NCBI RefSeq assembly: GCF_037392515.1
Contig: NC_090288.1
Location: forward strand, 248,001-312,000
Source: Haliotis asinina
Lineage: Eukaryota > Mollusca > Gastropoda > Lepetellida > Haliotidae
Length of the DNA stretch: 64,000 nt
Direction of reading: 5' to 3'
Part shown: positions 45,799 through 56,380 of the stretch, piece by piece
Position numbering within the stretch: the first letter of the stretch is position 1
How the letters are laid out: each line of letters begins with the position of its first letter
Translations under genes and position numbers: made by a program
Notes under the pieces: model-generated
What the model was told of the DNA's origin: nothing
Database searches by the model: none
Seen by the model: only the letters and a program-made list of their open reading frames with translations

Positions 45799-46241
45799 TA
45801 GAGTTGTAACGATACATCGATACGATTGTCGTGTATCGATTCAACACGATACTTAGATACTTAGCAGTCTACGAAACACTGTCTCCCCTTCTATTTAGAT
45901 TTTTGTGGAAAACTCCGACTGAGATAATTTTCACAAAGTTATTTTGTTATCTGTGCAAAAAAGCCAGTTGTGCCAATGTTGATCCCTGCTGTTCCATTTT
46001 TTGGGAAAACACTACTTTACTGACACATTTAATAAAATGTCTTTCATGATGACATGTTTAATTTTTCTTGGGAGAAGAATACCTTCCCTGAAATGATAAC
46101 ATAACAGCACATTATTTCCAGTACTTATATTTTTCTGTGTACAAGGACAAAATATTGTGATACATATCGTATCGTATGTATTGGACTACCAGTATCGTGA
46201 TATGTATCGTATCATGGCATGGGCGTATCGTCACAACTCTA
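45799..46241 (+). mobile_element. hAT-type non-autonomous element, 443 bp, 8-bp TSD
   Basis: Ends are TAGAGTTGTAACGATAC (45799) and, inverted, GTATCGTCACAACTCTA (to 46241), one mismatch in 17. The 8-bp sequence GTAAATAC is present immediately left (45791-45798) and right (46242-46249), the target duplication length typical of hAT transposons. The host site is the AT-rich hairpin core of the DIRS copy D right terminal repeat. Subterminal TACGATACNATACGAT-like words recur on both sides. Confidence 0.93.
45831..46049 (+). pseudogene. BED-type zinc finger remnant inside the hAT element
   Basis: The 72-codon frame contains IIFTKLFCYLCKKASCANVD then ENTTLLTHLIKCLS. The pattern C-x2-C ... N-T-x-L-L-x-H-L matches the DNA-binding BED finger at the N-terminus of hAT transposases (ZBED family); the final metal ligand His/Cys is degenerate (KC). 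The insertion of extra residues between the CxxC and the NT..L block suggests decay. No DDE catalytic region is present, so the element would depend on a transposase from elsewhere. Confidence 0.55.
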
Positions 46242-46249
46242 GTAAATAC

Positions 46250-46525
46250 TTACCTTACCATAGGGCGGTAACTCCCTCCAACGCTGGACGCTCCTCACCA
46301 CTCTGACCAAGTTTTCAGTAAAAGTGAATTTTGGATGGCCCGTGCTTGCGTGGGTATGGAGATCACATGACTTCCATGTCTATACATTCATCGATACATG
46401 AGGTAGCCATTCATGGGAATGGCGAATCAGCGCCTCTCTGATCTTGTTTAGCGGAGCTTGAGGTAACATGCATAAGACCTATGGTAAGGTAAGTATTTAA
46501 ATATATAAAATATTTAGATTTTAAT
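46250..46525 (+). repeat. DIRS copy D right terminal repeat
   Basis: Matches 4565-4860 of copy A in the same orientation: CCATAGGGCGGTRACTCCCT, CAACGCTGGAYGCTCCTC, then GGTAGCCAT and finally CATAAGACCTATGGTAAGGT. Right border placed where the ~180-bp repeat resumes. Confidence 0.8.
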
Positions 46526-46960
46526 CATTTTAGTGATTTATCGTGTTCCCATTTTCCATAGCAACAACTCTGACTTATTCTCAACAGGGAGGGAGTGATG
46601 TGCTTCGTTTCAGGAGCTCAACTCAAAAACTATTGAATATCTTTCTGCCAAACTTGGCAGATATTTGAGGCAGACCACAAAGTGGTGCCTGTTGCTAGTT
46701 ACAAATTTTTGACATTTTTATTTTTCTCAGTTTCCATGGAAACAATGCAGACTTAATGTCAAAATTGATGGATGGTCTTCATTTCTGGAGCACAACTCAA
46801 AAAACATTTCATATCTTTCAACAGATCTTGACATGTATATATATGAGACAGATTTTGGTGCCTTTAACTGTTTACATATATATTTCATTTATATTTTTCA
46901 TGATTTCAATGGAAATGATTCAAACGTAGTCTAAAAGAACATCAAGTAACTGTTCGGTGA
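46526..46960 (+). repeat. ~180-bp tandem repeat, right block
   Basis: Continuation of the array at 42060-42552. GAGCTCAACTCAAAAACTAT at 46615 and GAGCACAACTCAAAAAACAT at 46790. The first bases (CATTTTCCATAGCAAC) correspond to the TTTCCATGGAAAC part of the unit that is missing from the cut left block. Confidence 0.78.
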
Positions 46961-47252
46961 TTTGTCTTTTCAAATATGTAGGGGCCAGAGGGATATGTTA
47001 TCTTCTGATGACTCTTGTTTGTTTTGTTAATCTCTTATCCAAATATTATTACTACTGTTGTATCAATTTTTAGTGGACATTAAAATACTTTTCTGTAAGC
47101 AAAGGAGACTGTATTCAAAGAATCTGCAACCTCTACAGGTTTGTTCAAATTTATGATAAAATAATGGATTTTAGTCAGTAGGCAAGGCAAAATAATGAAA
47201 GTTTCTGCCTGCAGTGCCTCGAGCAATAACAAAAGTACCTTTTCTGTCCCAG
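46961..47252 (+). other. TAF3 intron 3, right end
   Basis: Ends with the acceptor TACCTTTTCTGTCCCAG (47236-47252). A nearer upstream candidate GTTTCTGCCTGCAG (to about 47215) has a longer pyrimidine tract but would put the following exon out of frame with exon 3 (a stop follows), so I reject it. Confidence 0.75.
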
Positions 47253-48984
47253 ACTGACAAATCTGCCAGAGGAGGCTGGCCACTCCCAGTACGAGATGAA
47301 GAGTGTCCTGATGAACCCAAGTGGTGTGCTGACGCCCACGCGGCAGGGCAAGCTTCCCGATGCTCGCACACCGCCCACATTCAGGCAAGCCCTGCAGTTT
47401 AAGGAGGACAAGGAGAAGGGGCGAGAAAACAAGGACCAACTTTCGAAACTTGCAGACAAACGAGATGGCCAGGATGGCAGTGCAGATCACCTTGACAAGT
47501 CTAACAACTGTATGGAGAAAGTGGCACCTAAAAAAAAGATGCTGAAGCAGTATAAACAAATGGCAGTGGATGATGCCACTTCGGGTATGCCCAGATCGCC
47601 CAAGGTGGGGAAACTGACCCGCCCACCGAAACAGGTATCCGCTCTTTTGACCAAGAACACCAAACCTAAGAACAAGATGAAATCCAAGGACAAGAACGTG
47701 AAGAGCAGTGACAGTAGTGTGGCTCCGAGAGGGGTTGGGGGGATTCAAGGGGAGAGTTGCCTCAAGGACTTGCTCCTCTCCTCAAAATTAGATTTGCACA
47801 AAGGAGAAAAAGCCAGACTTAATTCACCCAAACTTTCATCCCCAAAAACCAAATCAGACTCTAAACACAAGCACAAAGATAAGAAAACCAAGGTTGTTGT
47901 TGATAAGCCTCTGAGGGTAGACCCAGAAGCGCAGTTCAAAGAACAGCCAGTCTCTGAAGAAGGAACCCAGTCCCGGCCAGAAACTGCTTCCACATCACGG
48001 CTTGTGCCCACCTTAGAGGAGGAGTTGTCTAGCAACTCCCGTGATGACTCCCCTCAGCGGCTGGTGATTGCAGAAGGGGATGTGCGGGTAAAGAACACTA
48101 AAGAAGCTCGGCTGGCCCGGCTGGCTCTTATTGATGATAGTATTGAAAGTGTGATTCGTGACTCACAAGCCCACAAGGACAAAACTGATACCTTTACATT
48201 CAGTGAGGAGGTGTCAGTGGATATATCACCAAAAATTGTTAAAGGTAAAAAGAAGGACAAAGTGAAATCTGGGAAAGATTCTGATAAACAGAAAAAGAAG
48301 GAAAAGAAAGAGAAATCAGACTCTCAGTCGATTGATGAAAGTATTGATTCCGTGATACGACAGTCATCGGAGGAAGTGGAATTGGTGCCTGGTGTCAGTA
48401 CTAAAGTTGAGGATGTGGTGAAGCATGTGGTGGAGGAGTTGCCTCCTTCAGTTAGGGACATAACGCCACCAGCCTTGATAAAAGAACAAAGCATTAAGAA
48501 AGTGAAAGAAAAAGCAGAAAAGAAACCCAAGAAAAAGGGTCTCAAAAAAGATAAACTAGGTTCTACTAAAGATAAACTTAAGGACAAATTGAAATTGAAA
48601 ACAGAGAAACAAGATTTATTCCAACCTGACAAGAAACCCTCAGCACTAGACAAGTTTTCTGCCAAAGAGTACAGTGTGTATGACTTTCCAGAAAGCCCTC
48701 CATCTTTGTTACCCCCTCAACCCAAGAAAGCCACTCCCAAATCTGGTACCTCCCCTAAACGAGCCCAACATCCTCCAGCTGCACCTCCACCCACACCAGT
48801 CTCCCTCCCTCCTGCTCCTCCTCCTCCTCCTCCTCCTCCTCCTCCTGCCCCACCAGTAATACCCCCTGACGCTCCCCCTGCATCCCGAGAGGAGCCCCAT
48901 CTGCCACTAGATGATGATCAGCCACCGCTCATGACTCTAAAGATTGATCTCAAACACAAGGAGAAGTCCAAGGAGAAGTCCAAG
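47253..48984 (+). CDS. TAF3: TAF3 coding exon 4: long basic, low-complexity middle
   Basis: Encodes about 577 residues (numbers 185-762 of the assembled protein). The join with exon 3 gives KRP-R-LTNLPEEAGHSQYEMK in frame; the Met at 47296 is internal. Most of it is Lys/Glu/Ser-rich and probably disordered. Two conserved blocks stand out: LIDDSIESVIRDSQAHKDKT with FTFSEE (residues about 477-500), matching the ASIDAVI...DPFEFS block of vertebrate TAF3, and SIDESIDSVIRQS (about 545), matching its second SIDEVV block. Further on come KEYSVYDFPESPPS, a run of about ten prolines (codons CCT, 48810-48846) and a basic end HKEKSKEKSK. The donor is TCCAAG|GTAACC, phase 0; an alternative AAG|GTAACC nine bases later would add three residues. 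Confidence 0.9.
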
Positions 48985-49077
48985 GTAACCAAGGTAACCC
49001 TCCCATCTTCTCAGCATATCAGGTCACAAAAGGAGAAATTTTACCCATGTTATTTTTTGTTTATTGACCACCATATT

Positions 49078-49125
49078 GACTGAATATTGCTGAGTGCGGC
49101 GTTAAACTAAACCCACTTAGTCACT
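49078..49125 (-). mobile_element. SINE family 1 head fragment
   Basis: On the minus strand GTGGGTTTAGTTTAACGCCG followed by CACTCAGCAATATTCA matches the head of the SINEs at 787-1032 and 38055-38310. Only about 45 bp remain, lying just inside intron 4. Confidence 0.65.
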
Positions 49126-49194
49126 GTTGTATATCGAAGAGGAAGACATTTTATGGATAGTTTGGAGGGTTTTATGTATGTGAAATAAGCCGTC

Positions 49195-50115
49195 TTGTAT
49201 TTCTGTTGGATGGATGTTTATGTGAAACAAGCCATCTTATATTTCTGACGGGTGGATGTTATGTGTGTGCAATAAGCCATCTTTTGTCTCTGTAGAGTGG
49301 ATGTTATGTGCGTGAAATAAGCCAACTTTTTTCTCTGTAGAGTGGATGTTATGTGTGTGCAATAAGCCAACTTTTTTCTATGTAGAGTGGATGTAATGTG
49401 TATGAAATAAGCCATCTTTTATCTTTGTAGAGTGGATGTAATGTGTGTGAAATAAGCCATCTTTTATCTCTGTAGGGTGGATGTTATGCATGTGAAGTAA
49501 GCCATCTTTTATCTCTGTAGAGTGGACGTTATACATGTGGAATAAGCCATCTTTTATCACAGTAGGGTGGATGTTATGTGTGTGAAATAAGCCATCTTTT
49601 ATCTCTGAAGGGTGGATAATACGTGTGTGAAATAAGCCATCTTTTATCTCTGTAGGGTGGATGTTATGTATGTGAAGTAAGCCATCTTTTATCACTGTAG
49701 GGTGGATGTTATGCATGTGAAGTAAGCCATCTTTTATCTCTGTAGAGTGGATGTTATACATGTGGAATAAGCCATCTTTTATCTATGTAGTGTGGATGTT
49801 ATATGTGTGAAATAAGCCATCTTTTATCACTGTAGAGTGGATGTTATGCATGTGAAGTAAGCCATCTTTTATCTCTGTAGAGCGGATGTTACGTGTGTGA
49901 AATAAGTCATCTTTTATCTCTGTAGGGTGGATGTTATACATGTGGAATAAGCCATCTTTTATCTATGTAGAGTGGATGTTATGTGTGTGAAAATATGCCA
50001 TCTTTTATCTCTGTAGGTTAGATGTTATGTGTGTGAATTGAGCCATCTTTTATCTCTGTAGGGTGGATGTTATATGTGTGAGTTACGCCACCTTATATCT
50101 CTGTAGGTTAGACTT
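49195..50115 (+). repeat. 45-bp minisatellite in TAF3 intron 4, about 20 units
   Basis: Period 45 bp (AAGCCATC at 49408, 49453, 49498 and so on). Each unit reads about GTGGATGTTATGTGTGTGAA, ATAAGCCATC, TTTTATCTCTGTAG. Nearly every unit contains TTTTATCTCTGTAG, a good branch/pyrimidine/AG acceptor look-alike. The true exon 5 acceptor TTATGTATCTTGTCGCCGTAG (to 50135) directly follows and looks like a diverged last unit. Because 45 is a multiple of three, the minus strand has a long periodic frame with no meaning. Confidence 0.9.
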
Positions 50116-50135
50116 TATGTATCTTGTCGCCGTAG

Positions 50136-50261
50136 GATAAGGATCACAAGAAAGAGAAAAAGGAGAAGAAGAAAGAAAAGGAGAAGAAGAAGAAGAACAA
50201 AGATAAAGACAAGGAGAAGTCCCGCGAGAAGAGGAAGGAGGACCGCCACAAGGAGGAAAAG
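50136..50261 (+). CDS. TAF3: TAF3 coding exon 5: lysine/glutamate-rich helix
   Basis: 42 codons, phase 0 at both ends: DKDHKKEKKEKKKEKEKKKK then NKDKDKEKSREKRKEDRHKE and EK, before the donor GAAAAG|GTAGGAC. Human TAF3 has a long K/E/D-rich helical stretch in the same place, before the 'PRL' segment and the PHD finger. Low complexity makes alignment impossible residue by residue, but the phase, the splice sites and the order fit. Confidence 0.85.
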
Positions 50262-50941
50262 GTAGGACATCATAAGTCTTGTATGTCTGGAGCTAGCAAA
50301 GAGAGGTTGTATGATGTGTGACTGTTTAGTGATGTGGCCGTTTTGTGATCCTTATTACTTCCCTTAAAACCTTGTGCGGAGGTAGTAATATGGACTCCAT
50401 CCATCCTTGTCTCCGTGCATGTGTCCATCTGTCCAATTTGACTGAAATTGGTGGTGGTGCTCTTTTTCTGGAGAAAATCGACAGTACCACTCTATGTCCT
50501 ATGTCAACATTACAAATGTACATGAAAACGTACATTTTACATAGTGATAACTAGCTGACACGTTCATGATGAGTATTTTACCATTGTGGGGGATATTGAT
50601 GACATCTTGTTACTGTTGCATGATGTAACTACTGTGTTATCCTGTGTGACCAGTAATTTTTTACTTACCTCTTATCATCAGTATATGCATACTTACCTGA
50701 CTCTTCAAAAACAGACTGTAGAAGTCGAGATCGAAAGCTTGCTAACATAACACTCTTCAGGGTGATTCGATTTAACACATCCCAATGACCGGAGACGTCA
50801 CCTCAATCTCTCATGTGGCCATGTGGAAAAGTCATTCCTTTCTTATTCGTGTAATGAAGCAGACGTTTGAATTGAGATCTCTGTACTGTAGTTTGGTTTG
50901 TAGCAAAAAGAGACTTACGTAACAAGAGATCTTACAGGAAT

Positions 50942-51835
50942 ATGTCGTCTACCCATCAGGCAGACTTGGAGGGCCATACTATCTCATCTACCCCTGGATC
51001 ATCTGGCAGTATTACTAGTGTACTTTCGGGTCTGTCACTGTTGGACGTGGCGCTTGGTGTGACAATTGATGTTTCTTCAGCATTACCTAGGGGAAGTGGA
51101 CACAAGAGGGTGTTATGCTCATCTCTCACTGGCGCATCTCTTGGACAGGGCGCACTTGTTAGACAGAGAGCACCAGCTGGACGGAGCACACCTATCCTTG
51201 GTGGTGTATCTACCCGACCACCAAGAGGTTTATCGAACCAGATGGACTATTATCAGCCTGGTGTGCCTCAGGAGGTGGGGAATTACTCACATGTGTTTCA
51301 GAATTTTTATATTCCACAGAATTATGGTGCACCTCCAATTCAAGGTTTTGACCAAAGTTTCATATACAACTTTATGAACTCAGTGTTAAACCAGTCACAT
51401 CAACACACCCAGATAAGGGCTCCTGCTCCTCATCCCTTAACACTGAGGTGGTCATTCAGTCTACTTCTCTTCCTAAACCTCATTCCACTACTGCTTGAGT
51501 TTGCCAAGTTATCTCTAAATCATAGCTTTAGGGCAGCTAAAGCTCACAGAGGTGATTATCCTGTTCACTCTTTGGACTTCTCGGACCAGACCACGGCTTA
51601 TGAGGAGGAGTTGGATTGTCTCTCCTCTACTCCTGTCTCCTCTTGGCCGCTGTTGACACTGATGTGAAGAGATTGTTGCATCCTTTGTCTGCCCTAGTCT
51701 CTGCTACTGAGGCTATCTCTCGGGACTTGGAAGAAGATAATATTTCCAGGATTGATCATCTCACAATGACGATGAGATGGCAATCTCGGACTCTGGCTGA
51801 CATTGTTGGTCGTATGTAAGTGACATTGGGTAATA
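50942..51835 (+). pseudogene. DIRS gag-like region (copy F)
   Basis: The 241-codon frame 50942-51667 starts MSSTHQADLEGHTISSTPGS and contains LLEFAKLSLNHSF and GDYPVHSLDFSDQTTAYEEE, matching copy D gag (DADFSKLSLNPT, DYKVHSLDFADT). After a frameshift 51616-51819 continues DVKRLLHPLSALVSATEAIS and DLEEDNISRIDHLT, again as in copies A and D. This is the longest gag-like frame of the window, and its start Met is plausible for the element. Confidence 0.65.
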
Positions 51836-52329
51836 CCACTGCAGTGCATTGGTCTTGCTTTCTCTCTACATGTGCTTAGGAGTAAGAGTTTAACAGAAAG
51901 TTGCTTCGTCAGCTCTTTTCTGCTACATGCCTGTTTAACGATTCCATTAAGGGAATCTAAAAGGAACATTCTTTGTTTACAACCATGGCGATAGCTCTCA
52001 AGTCATCGGCCGTCTGTGAGTCAAATCAGGTGCCCAAAGCAAACTCCTACATTATCAAGCGTTCCTGTGTTCATTGTGCCGGCAGAGTCAGGCAAGCTAA
52101 GGGATGACCTACCTCTGGTGACACTGGTAAGAGGGGCCCACTGCTGTCACCAAGCCACAATATAAATGCCGGTAAGGCGTGGGACATCCACGTCTGGGAC
52201 CTCCCACCCCCAGTCGTCCAGAACCATCCACACCTGTAGGCGAGAGACTGGGGATCGTCTGGCCCAACAGGATCCCCTTGTTGTCAACATACTGAACAAG
52301 GGTTTAAGCTTCCCTTTTTCAGACAACCG

Positions 52330-53200
52330 CCACATTGCCTCGGTCAAGAGTTTATTCCATGGTACAACATCAGCAAATAGTACAAAATGTTCAGCTTCTG
52401 CTTGACAAGCGAGCTATTGAGCTTGTACAGGACACCAACGTGAATCCAGTGTTTTACTCACCGATCTTCCTGATCCCCAAGAAAAACACCTCCTCCTCAT
52501 TTTTGCATGGTTTCATTAGCCCGGCTTTGGTCCAAGATCTCACCAGGAGACTGGCTTATCAACCTAGATATCTTGGATGACTACCTGCATGTCCCAATTT
52601 TCAAGCCTTGCAGGAAGGACCTACGTTACTAATTCAACTGCCAGTATTTTCAGTGGTGGGTACTTCCATTTGGAATAGTATTCATCCCCATGGCTGTTCA
52701 CATGTGTCACAGCTCTGATTGCTCGCTTCCTTCAGCTGTGGGAGATAGTCGTCCTTACATAGACGACTGCCTTATGAATCACTGGGATTGCCAAAGACTT
52801 GTCAAACAGAAGGAACCCACTCTCCGATTGTTCCTTCAACTAGATTGATTTATCAGTAGGGAGAAGTCGAACCTGGTGCCTTCTCAGAGACTCACCTTCA
52901 TAGGAAGTTTGTTCCTTACCAACCAGGACAAGCTCAGAATCCCTCCCGATAGATGAGTGAAGATATTGGACCTGTTTGAATCAGGTCCTCAAGTTCAGAG
53001 ATTGACAGGTCATTCTCAGTCTTGACATTTACAGAAGACCTCACAACCCTGGGGAGACTCGTGCTCCATCCTCTCCAAACATTCTTGAAACTGTTCATAG
53101 AAGCAGATGATCTCAAAACCAGAATTCCACCACCATTGCATTTACATCAGTATATTCTTTGCTGGACTCACCCGTTGAGCGTCTGCGCCGGTGTCTCTTT
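52330..53200 (+). pseudogene. DIRS reverse transcriptase (copy F)
   Basis: VQHQQIVQNVQLLLDKRAIE then VNPVFYSPIFLIPKKN (about 52357-52488) is the RT N-terminal part (fingers). After several frame changes YIDDCLMN (52756-52779) is the active site box, followed by a thumb-like EKSNLVPSQRLTFIGS phrase (about 52862-52910) and LTGHSQS. The two Asp of the YIDD box are intact, but stops and frameshifts abound. Confidence 0.7.
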
Positions 53201-53219
53201 GAGAGTATATTTCCAGACA

Positions 53220-53865
53220 AGGAGCTCTTTGTGGATGCCTCTCTGCAGGGCAGGGGAGCTCATCTGAATATCCTCATGGTCTCAGGGCTGAGACCAGCGG
53301 AGTAGTGAGACTGGCACATCAACAGTCTGGAAATGCAGGCAGCGATCATTGCGTCTTCTTGATGAGATTTTCCAGTAGTTCAAGATACTGGATTGGGCTC
53401 AAGATTATGGTTTGATCAAGGCACGTTCCCAGTTGCAAGAATGTTCTGGCGGACGCTTTCTCTAGACCTGGCAAACCATCTCCCACAGATTAGATGCTTC
53501 ATGAAGACGCTTTCGTTCTCGTTTGCCAGTTCTTGTACAGGTCTATGTTAGACTTGTTCGCCACGAGCCAGAACAAGCAACTTCCAGTTCCCTTCATCCC
53601 TTTGTCTTCAGGTTCCAAAGGGGAGGTCAACAGGAACACAGCGGCTCTCTAGTTACAGGCAAATATCCTCAGTGCCTACGAGGCAGCCAGGTTACCTTCA
53701 TCCAAGGCTAATAACCTTCATGAATTCCGTGCTTTGGCTTCCAATAATCCTACGATTATGAAGGACTGTTTTTGGAAATCAAATACTGTCCTTGCCATCC
53801 ACTACCTTCCAGATGTGGCAGTCGAGGATGTTGAAGGGATTCAGAATATTGTTTCTTCTCACTAA
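53220..53865 (+). pseudogene. DIRS RNase H and truncated recombinase (copy F)
   Basis: ELFVDASLQGRGAHLNI (about 53220-53270) is the first RNase H motif, and LADAFSRPGKPSPTD (about 53450-53492) its end. Linker DLFATSQNKQLPV follows, then the sequence jumps to the recombinase C-terminus: NLHEFRALASNN (HxxR box, about 53715-53750) and AIHYLPDVAVEDVEGIQ (nucleophile Tyr, about 53790-53845). The N-terminal two thirds of the recombinase, with the first catalytic Arg, are deleted. Confidence 0.72.
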
Positions 53866-54199
53866 TGTATGAGGCATTGTTCTCTCCCCTTGTGAGCCTT
53901 GTGACCTTCGTATTGGGACAGTCATGATTGTGCCTCACTTTTGTTCCCTGTACTTCCTTCACGTTCATGGTCTTTGTTTTGCTTGCAGACTCCCAAGCAA
54001 TCACTGTTCCATACGTCTGATACACTAATCATGATGAATATTGGTTAGAACTTCTACCGTCCAGTGCTGTTGTTTAAGGTGCATGTAATGATGATAAGTA
54101 TTTTGGATATTTGCATACTTACCTTTTATCATCAAGCTGAAGCCAGCCAGAGTCATCTCTACCTCCCTGCTATCACCCTTGCGAAAAGATCATGAATTC

Positions 54200-54625
54200 T
54201 TCATGAAGACTTCATGAAGTTTCTTCATGAAGAGTTCATGAAAACTTCATGAAGAATTCATGAACATTAAATGAGACATCTACTTCCTGAAGAGTTCATG
54301 AAGATACTTCCTGAAGAGTCCATGAAGATACTTCATGAAGAGTTCATGAAGAGTTCATGAAGATACTTCCTGAAGAGTTCATGAAGATACTTCCTGAAGA
54401 GTTCATGAAGAGTTCATGAAGATACTTCATGAAGAGTTCATGAAGAATTCATGAAGATACTTCCTGAAGAGTTCATGAAGATACTTCATGAAGAGTTCAT
54501 GAAGAATTCATGAAGATACTTCCTGAAGAGTTCATGAAGATACTTCATGAAGAGTTCATGAAGATACTTCCTGAAGAGTTCATGAAGACCCCCCTGAACT
54601 GTTCATGAAGACTTCCTGAAGAGTT
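54200..54625 (+). repeat. Left CTTCATGAAG / GAGTTCATGAAGATACTTC array
   Basis: About 25 TTCATGAA cores with a locally repeated ~29-bp unit (CTTCCTGAAGAGTTCATGAA then GATA). Cores alternate between perfect CTTCATGAAG and the broken CTTCCTGAAG, which loses one arm of the palindrome. Confidence 0.9.
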
Positions 54626-55196
54626 TTTTCGGCCTTTTTCTGCAACACAAGTCACATAATCTGACCATGCCATGCAAGCTGGCAGGCAACATATAAATTC
54701 ATCACCAATAGATGTAACATAAATTAAATATCAAGAAGCAAAGAGGACACAAACAGAAAACAGATTTTGATGGGATTTCCTTTTTATTCAAATCTTCAGC
54801 AGAAAATTCTGATTAATTATTTAAAAACAACACAAGAACCTGTATCCAAACATTGTGCTCTAGAATTAAAGAAGCTGTCATCCATATATACTTGTTCTAT
54901 CTTTACTACAGCTTGGATGTCAATCAGTCTGTATCCAGGAAAATGAACTCATTAGGAACACCATTTCATGCAGTAGATTGTAATATACAATTTCAGAAAG
55001 TGTAATCCCTTCAGACTATATGTTTTTTAAGTAGACAATGAGAGTCACAACCAAAAGAGAATTTACAACAGGGCCTTTAATCATCTACCTGGAAGTTGTA
55101 CATGGGGCATCACAATCTCAGAAGACACAGGATGGAAGAACCTTCAGGAAGAGCAGTGGAAGATCACTGAAGATGCCCACATTGGTTTAAGAATGG

Positions 55197-55326
55197 TTCG
55201 TGACTGAGTGAGTTGAGTTCCAGCAATATCACGACAAGGAACCCAAGAGAAGGGCTACATACATTGTACTCATGTTACGAATCAAACCCAAGTCTTCAGT
55301 GCGAAGAGTGAACACTTTGGCTCAGG
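55197..55326 (+). mobile_element. Gastropod tRNA-type SINE (family 2)
   Basis: GACTGAGTGAGTTGAGTTCC, AGCAATATCACGACAAGGAA, GGGCTACATACATTGTACTC, AATCAAACCCAAGTCTTC and AGTGAACACTTTGGCTC correspond to the common abalone-type SINE whose minus strand includes a tRNA-like box B (GGTTTGATTC). Recognition is from memory. It lies inside the CTTCATGAAG element. Confidence 0.65.
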
Positions 55327-55416
55327 AATATAATCATCGAGGAGAACTTCATCTTTGTGTTTCAACATTTGCAGAATCGCCCCCATTTCCTCAGAATCGC
55401 CCAGTGGAAATCTGAA
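55326..55416 (-). other. Exon-like open frame on the minus strand, unidentified
   Basis: On the minus strand, after the acceptor-like ATGTTTTTCAG (about 55417-55427), an open frame reads FPLGDSEEMGAILQMLKHKD then EVLLDDYIPE, and runs into the family 2 SINE, which supplies SLFALKTWV and the stop. Acidic and helical; no domain recognised. It could be the last exon of a gene carried by the surrounding element, with AATAAA on the minus strand at about 54784-54789 as a possible polyadenylation signal. Alternatively it is chance. Confidence 0.3.
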
Positions 55417-55429
55417 AAACATTGCAACC

Positions 55430-56380
55430 AACAACATTTAATCATAGTCTTTCCATTTCAAAGAGTCTAAAGCAAATACTGAAACTTTGTTGTTTTAAAA
55501 AAAAAAATTGCTCAAAATGTTAAGTATATATAACTTGTTTCAGATAATTTTTCACCAGATTAATTAAACTATTTTAAATAATTCAATAATTTAATTTTAC
55601 ACTGATGACCTTAAATTATTTGTTTTAATACAAAGAGTGCATATCAAGTAACAAAACTGGCTTCTAAATCACTAGTCTACATTCATAATCAAATATATTC
55701 TGAAATATCTGCATTTCCCAACACTTAAAATAATCAGCACATCATAAAATAGAAAAACGTATCTTCATGTAACTGAACCTATTTCCAACTCAAATAGATG
55801 ACTAAACATTGTGGCACATTCACTTTTAATTTACAATCGGTAATTATTCCAAAACTGAATACAAAAATGACAGAAAATGAAACATCCCTGAAAGTGCCTA
55901 TAGCAATTATCTCCCTTTTCATTTGAATTTATTTTGTTGTTTATAATCTAAGCCAAAAAAACTTAGCACCAAACTAGCACCTTGAACTCTGACACCATCT
56001 GCATGTGCTCAGATTTAAGTCACCAACGTTACATGCCCCTGTGTAAGTCCCATCGTACACAAAGTTCACATTACCATTCCGTACACATTACTGATTTTCC
56101 TTCTGAGACTAAGAGACATACACTGCATAAAAACAACACTTGATACACTGCTATATGTTTAAAAAATGTTTCTGTCATTCTCCTCAAAGAGAGTTGCTTA
56201 TCCCTTCACCAGTGTTTGTTTATGCATATTCCGGCACTCAAAATAATTTCAAAATTGTTGTTATTTACGTACCGCTCATGGAAATCACCTTGGGATGCAT
56301 CCATAGGCAGCTAATCTAGTCGATTCCTTTATCTTGAGTCAGTTCTTGACATATCCATCGTTGTATTATCCACGAAATGC
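55430..56380. other. AT-rich interior of the CTTCATGAAG element, nothing recognised
   Basis: No frame longer than about 60 codons with any recognisable feature; no repeat shared with other parts of the window. Confidence 0.5.

Larger units (their letters stand above)
42553..46525 (+). mobile_element. DIRS-type retrotransposon copy D, both ends present, internally deleted
   Basis: Left terminal repeat 42553-42740, proline-rich segment 43170-43380, gag-like frame 43844-44242, then RNase H 44800-45105, recombinase 45120-45600, 3' non-coding part 45600-45780 and right terminal repeat 45775-46525 (itself interrupted by a hAT-type element). The left and right repeats are inverted to each other: CTTACCTTACCATAGGTCTT on the left against AAGACCTATGGTAAGGTAAG on the right. 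The reverse transcriptase is missing between about 44300 and 44800. The element sits inside a ~180-bp tandem repeat, which fixes its borders. Confidence 0.82.

Noticed and set aside
47214-47402. Upstream acceptor GTTTCTGCCTGCAG at about 47215 as start of TAF3 exon 4
   Set aside because: Joined to exon 3 in phase 2 it runs into a stop before the conserved frame is reached. The acceptor at 47252 gives an open, conserved join.
47296-49083. 595-codon open frame as a complete stand-alone protein
   Set aside because: It is TAF3 exon 4 plus read-through into intron 4. Exon 3 joins in phase at 47253, upstream of this Met, and a GTAACC donor at 48985 ends the exon.
49378-49761. Minus-strand 127-codon repetitive frame (IKDGLFHTHNIHPTE-type repeats)
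   Set aside because: Artefact of the 45-bp period within TAF3 intron 4.
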